Assembly: GCA_937926175.1 (NCBI GenBank)
Contig: CALANV010000035.1
Coordinates: forward strand, 1 to 64,000
Direction of reading: 5' to 3'
Length of the DNA stretch: 64,000 bases
From: an uncultured Rhodospirillales bacterium
GTDB taxonomy: Bacteria > Pseudomonadota > Alphaproteobacteria > CACIAM-22H2
The notes under the pieces: generated by a model
Databases searched by the model: none
What the model was told of the DNA's origin: nothing
The model's input: the letters and a program-made list of their open reading frames with translations, nothing else
Made by a program: the position numbers and the translations under genes
In this document: positions 60,410-64,000 of the stretch, piece after piece
How the letters are laid out: each line of letters starts with the position of its first letter
How positions within the stretch are numbered: the first letter of the stretch is position 1

Positions 60410-61102
60410 TTACAGGGCTTTGGCCGCTTCGAGGACCTTGTCGACGTGGCCCGGTACCTTCACGCGTCGCCATACGCCCCGGATCACGCCATTGCGGTCG
60501 ATCAGGAACGTGGCGCGGTCCATGCCCATGTAGGTCCGGCCGTAATTGCTCTTCTCGATCCAGGTTCCGTAGGCCTGCGCGACCTTCGCCTCGCTGTCGG
60601 AGGCCAGCCGGAACTTGAGTCCGTACTTCTGCTTGAACCGGTCGTGGCTCGCTGGACTGTCGCGCGAGATCCCGATCACCTCGGCGTCCAGTCGGGCGAA
60701 ATCCGGCAGCATGTCGTTGAAGCCGCAGGCCTCCTTCGTGCAACCCGGCGTGTCGTCCTTCGGGTAGAAATAAAGCACGACGTTCCGGCCCCTGAAATCC
60801 GACAGGCGAACGGTCTGTCCGCCGTCGGCGGGAAGGGTGAAATCCGGCGCCGGATCGCCGACGCCTGGACCCGCTGTCCGGCTCGTGACGGGCTTAGACA
60901 CCGCAGCGGCCTTGGCACCGGGCCGGCGGGTGGCCTTGGGCGCGGCTTTCTTTCTTACAACTTTCTTCTTTGCGGCTTTCTTGGTCGTTGCGGCTTTTTT
61001 CGCCGCAGCCTTCGTCGCGGCCCGCCTGACGGTCTTACGCCTTGCGGGCGCCGTCCGCGCGGCCGTCTTTCGCGCGGGGGTTTTCTTTCCTCTCGCGGCC
61101 AT
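60410..61102 (-). CDS. Peroxiredoxin (BCP/PrxQ type) with histone-H1-like N-terminal tail
   Basis: The protein has 230 residues from ATG 61102. Residues 1-72 are almost entirely Lys, Ala, Arg and Thr in KKAA-type repeats, the composition of histone H1/H1-like nucleoid proteins. From about residue 80 it is a normal PrxQ domain: GDPAPDFTLPADGGQTVRLSDFRGR and KDDTPGCTKEACGF with peroxidatic Cys121 and resolving Cys126. The enzyme reduces peroxides using thioredoxin. The tail would tie it to DNA. It is on the same strand as glnE, separated by 22 bp. Confidence 0.93.
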   Translation of the reverse strand: MAARGKKTPARKTAARTAPARRKTVRRAATKAAAKKAATTKKAAKKKVVRKKAAPKATRRPGAKAAAVSKPVTSRTAGPGVGDPAPDFTLPADGGQTVRLSDFRGRNVVLYFYPKDDTPGCTKEACGFNDMLPDFARLDAEVIGISRDSPASHDRFKQKYGLKFRLASDSEAKVAQAYGTWIEKSNYGRTYMGMDRATFLIDRNGVIRGVWRRVKVPGHVDKVLEAAKAL

Positions 61103-61124
61103 CTCGCCTGCTCCTGTGGTCAGT

Positions 61125-64000
61125 TCATTGTGATGCAGCACGTGCCTGGGCCGAGTCCGGCGGCACCGGCAGCATCCTGTCGAACAGTGCCTGTACGGCC
61201 GCGGCACGCGCCAGGATTGTGGATTGGAGCGCGTCGAAGTCAACCGCCCCGATGGCGCGCGCGAGCAACGGGCGGATCTCGGTCGGCGCCGCATCGGGGT
61301 CGAACTCCCCTTCGTGAATGAGGCGCAGCACGGCCTGCAGTGTCTGCCACAGGTGAAGCGCGTCGATGAGCAGCGCGGCGTCATCGCCCGGCAGCAGGCC
61401 CGCCTGACGGGCCTTTTCCAGCGCTTCCCGCGTGTTCGTCGCGAGGATTTCCGGGTGCTCGTGCGCATGACGAAGCTGCAGGTACTGCGCGATGAACTCC
61501 ACGTCGATCAGCCCCCCGCGCCAGTGCTTGATGTTCCATGGCGTCGGTGCCGGATGCTCGCGGCTCATGCGTGCGCGCATGTTCGCGATGTCGGCAACGA
61601 GCGACGTCGGATCGCGTTTGCGCGTCAGGACTTCCCGTATCAGCTGTCCGACGCGGCGTTGCAGGTCGGGCGGTCCGCAGACCGTCCGGGCGCGCGTCAA
61701 TGCCATATGCTCCCACGTCCACGCCGACTCGCGATGATACATGGCAAAGGCCTCGAGACTGGTCGCGATCGGCCCCTTGGTGCCGGACGGCCTCAGGCGC
61801 ATATCGACGTCGTAAAGCCGTCCCTCGCCGGTAAGCGCCGTAACGGCGTTGATGAACCGGTTGCTGAGCCGCGTGTAGTAGTGACTGACGGGAAGGGGAC
61901 GGTCGCCGTCCGATGCCTCGACCGAGGGGGGCGCGTCATAGAGCAGGATCAGGTCCAGATCGGACGTGACCGTCATCTCGCGGCTGCCGTGCTTGCCGAG
62001 GGCGATGACGACCATCTCGCCGCCCGGCACACGGCCGTGTGACCGCGCGAATTCGGTTTCGACCGCCTGCTGGAGCGCGCCGAGGACGACGTCGGCGATG
62101 TCGGCGAGCGCCGCCCCCGCCACCTCGGCACTCGCACGACCGCGGAGCAGGTGGACGCCGACCTGGAACTGCCGCTCGTTCTTCCAGCGCCGGCAGATGT
62201 CGAGCACGTCCTGGAAATCGCGGGCAAGCGCCAGTGCCGCCGCGAGATCGTCGGCAAGAGCGTCCCGGCCGGGCAGCATGTCGAAAAACCCGGATGTGAG
62301 GACGCTGTCGAGGATCTGCGGGTGACGGCTGAGGGCCTCGGCGAGGCGCGGCGCCGAGCCCATCAGCTCGGCCACGAAATCGAGGAGCGCAGGGTTGGCA
62401 TGGAACAGCGAGAATAGCTGGACGCCGGCCGGCAGCCGTCCGAGGAACTGGTCGAAGCGCAGGAAGGCCGCGTCCGGCTGATACGCGCCGGCAAAGGCGC
62501 GCAGCAAACTCGGCATCAATTCGGTTAGCAGCTCGCGTGCGCGTACGCTGCGCATGGCCCGATAGCGGCCGTGATGCCAGCCGCGCACGGTCGCAGCGAC
62601 CTTCTTGGCGTCGCGATATCCCATGCTCGCCAATGTCTCCAGCGTCGCCGGGTCGTCGTCGGTGCCGGTGAAGACGAGATTGCCCGGTCCAGACAGCGTC
62701 GGCGCTTCCTCGAACAGCTCCGCATAGTGTCGCTCGACCCGGCGCAACGTCGCGAGCATCGCATCACCGAACGTCGCCGCGTCAGCATAGCCGAGGAAAA
62801 CCGCGAGCGCTTCCATGGCGGCCCCGTCCGCGGGCAGCGTGTGCGTTTGCTCGTCGTTGATCATCTGCAGCCGGTGCTCGACGCGGCGCAGGAATTCATA
62901 GGCGTCGACGAGTTCGGTCGCGACCTGCGGCTCGACGCGTCCGGCGGCGGCGAGCGCTCTGAGCGCGGCGCAGGTACCTGACGGGCGCAGCGAAGGATCG
63001 CGGCCGCCCCAGATGAGTTGCTGCGTCTGCGCGAAGAACTCGATCTCGCGAATGCCGCCGCGGCCGATCTTGATGTTGTGCCCGGCGAGCGTGACGGTAC
63101 CGCCCCCGCGATGCGCGTTTATCTGGCGTTTGATCGAGTGGATGTCCTGGATTGCGGCAAAGTCGAGGTGCTTGCGCCACACATAAGGGGTCAGCCGGCG
63201 CAGAAATTCGGCGCCGGCCGCGAGGTCGCCCGCAACGGGTCGTGCCTTGATCATCGCGGCACGTTCCCAGTTCTGGCCCAGGCTCTCGTAATAGAGTTCG
63301 GCGGCGTCTATCGAGATGGCGAGCGGCGTCGAGGCGGGATCGGGGCGCAGGCGCAGATCGGTGCGCAGGACATAGCCTTCGGCATTCCGCTCGTCGAGAA
63401 TCTTGACGAGGTTGCGTGCGAGCCGCACGAACGTTTTCTGGAGCGCATCGGGATCGTCGGTCGCGACCCGTTCGACGTCGTAGAGAATGATCAGATCGAT
63501 GTCGCTCGAGTAGTTCAGCTCGCGCCCGCCGAGCTTGCCCATGCCGAGAACGACCAGACCCGAATCGCGGCACGGATCATCCGGGTACGCGAGACGTATG
63601 CCGCCGTTGGCGGCAGCCTCGCGAAGCAGATGGGCCGCAGCCACGTCCACAGCCGCATCGGCGAAGTCGCTGAGGGCGCCGGTAATCTGATGGAGAGACC
63701 ACTGGCCGCCGATATCGGCAAGTCCGACCGCGAGCGCCACGCGCCTTTTCGCCTGCCGCAAGGCGGTCATCAGGCCGCGCATATCGGTATCCGGGCGATT
63801 GAGCGCGCGGATGTCGCGCAGGACGTCGCGAATCACCGGATCGGGACCTTCGCGCAACAATCGGACGGCGAACTCCGGATCCCGGATCAGGCAGTGCGAA
63901 AGATACGGACTGTTGCCGAACACCGCGTCGAGGATCCGCTCGCCCGCGGGGCTCGCCGCGACGTCGGCGGCAAATCGCCGGCTCTCCGGATCCGCGATGT
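61125..64000 (-). CDS. glnE: Bifunctional glutamine synthetase adenylyltransferase/deadenylase (partial)
   Basis: The frame is open to the window edge; 957 residues are visible and only the N-terminal start is missing. The two nucleotidyltransferase modules are clear: the first (deadenylase) with MGKLGGRELNYSSDIDLIILYD and RLRPDPASTPLAIS, the second (adenylylase) with LGKHGSREMTVTSDLDLILLYD and DMRLRPSGTKGPIATS. It adds or removes AMP on glutamine synthetase in response to PII and glutamine, controlling nitrogen assimilation. It ends 22 bp before the peroxiredoxin gene. Confidence 0.96.
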   Translation of the reverse strand, partial: IADPESRRFAADVAASPAGERILDAVFGNSPYLSHCLIRDPEFAVRLLREGPDPVIRDVLRDIRALNRPDTDMRGLMTALRQAKRRVALAVGLADIGGQWSLHQITGALSDFADAAVDVAAAHLLREAAANGGIRLAYPDDPCRDSGLVVLGMGKLGGRELNYSSDIDLIILYDVERVATDDPDALQKTFVRLARNLVKILDERNAEGYVLRTDLRLRPDPASTPLAISIDAAELYYESLGQNWERAAMIKARPVAGDLAAGAEFLRRLTPYVWRKHLDFAAIQDIHSIKRQINAHRGGGTVTLAGHNIKIGRGGIREIEFFAQTQQLIWGGRDPSLRPSGTCAALRALAAAGRVEPQVATELVDAYEFLRRVEHRLQMINDEQTHTLPADGAAMEALAVFLGYADAATFGDAMLATLRRVERHYAELFEEAPTLSGPGNLVFTGTDDDPATLETLASMGYRDAKKVAATVRGWHHGRYRAMRSVRARELLTELMPSLLRAFAGAYQPDAAFLRFDQFLGRLPAGVQLFSLFHANPALLDFVAELMGSAPRLAEALSRHPQILDSVLTSGFFDMLPGRDALADDLAAALALARDFQDVLDICRRWKNERQFQVGVHLLRGRASAEVAGAALADIADVVLGALQQAVETEFARSHGRVPGGEMVVIALGKHGSREMTVTSDLDLILLYDAPPSVEASDGDRPLPVSHYYTRLSNRFINAVTALTGEGRLYDVDMRLRPSGTKGPIATSLEAFAMYHRESAWTWEHMALTRARTVCGPPDLQRRVGQLIREVLTRKRDPTSLVADIANMRARMSREHPAPTPWNIKHWRGGLIDVEFIAQYLQLRHAHEHPEILATNTREALEKARQAGLLPGDDAALLIDALHLWQTLQAVLRLIHEGEFDPDAAPTEIRPLLARAIGAVDFDALQSTILARAAAVQALFDRMLPVPPDSAQARAASQ

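Noticed and set aside
1..64000. tRNA, rRNA, transposase, prophage, toxin-antitoxin or CRISPR features
   Set aside because: Looked for by reading; none recognised. No spacer-repeat arrays, integrase or IS-end pairs were seen.

Overview
The window is GC-rich chromosomal DNA from an alphaproteobacterium. The evidence is an NDUFA12-type complex I subunit gene beside mlaD, a DUF2155 gene and aat; an accC-accB-aroQ cluster; RNase E next to an AMIN-domain amidase and PBP1A; clpS-clpA near a phasin gene; class II (B12) ribonucleotide reductase; and a TTAA-N7-TTAA CtrA-type box. The phasin suggests polyhydroxyalkanoate storage. A Rhodospirillales- or Hyphomicrobiales-like host is my inference; there is no rRNA in the window to fix it. 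I see no tRNA, rRNA, insertion sequence, prophage or CRISPR array.

Layout. 1-2655: end of an unidentified gene, a membrane J-domain protein and an exported S10 peptidase. 2962-6635: galU, ugd and a phosphohexomutase gene, a sugar-nucleotide operon for surface polysaccharide, followed by a gamma-glutamylcyclotransferase-like gene. 7144-13655: a SPOR-tailed D,D-carboxypeptidase, a lipoprotein, a phasin with a promoter and two exact PhaR-type operators, clpS-clpA and a small zinc-ribbon protein. 13909-18433: CoA transferase, GNAT, RidA and exported or small membrane proteins. 18636-25449: a catabolic island with a flavin reductase, an SMP-30 lactonase-like protein and an acyl-CoA-dehydrogenase-fold oxygenase on the minus strand, divergent from a TRAP transporter (DctQ, DctM, DctP) and followed by a TetR regulator. 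This looks like an uptake-plus-hydroxylation module for an unknown organic acid or aromatic compound.

25627-36250 carries a lipoprotein, nrdJ with candidate NrdR boxes, a DUF6352-like protein, NDUFA12, MlaD, DUF2155, Aat, AccC, AccB and AroQ. 36251-37918 holds an ornithine decarboxylase behind a structured leader of up to about 480 nt that ends in an intrinsic-terminator-like hairpin, which fits the alphaproteobacterial speF RNA element. 38984-44742 encodes tyrosine/homogentisate degradation (hpd, hmgA, fahA, maiA) controlled by a divergent MarR regulator whose palindromic operator sits inside overlapping promoters. 44746-50544 contains a DsbA-like thiol protein, a DUF3047-like lipoprotein, an M48 protease with TPRs, a gamma-glutamyltransferase homologue and an aminotransferase. 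50865-64000 contains rne, amiC, mrcA, prfB with a textbook +1 programmed frameshift, a GYD protein, a peroxiredoxin with a histone-H1-like tail, and most of glnE.

The most useful second-look items are the speF-type leader, the MarR-controlled divergent promoter, the PhaR, NrdR and CtrA sites, the flavin monooxygenase/TRAP island, the peroxiredoxin tail, and a perfect 21-bp tandem duplication upstream of prfB.
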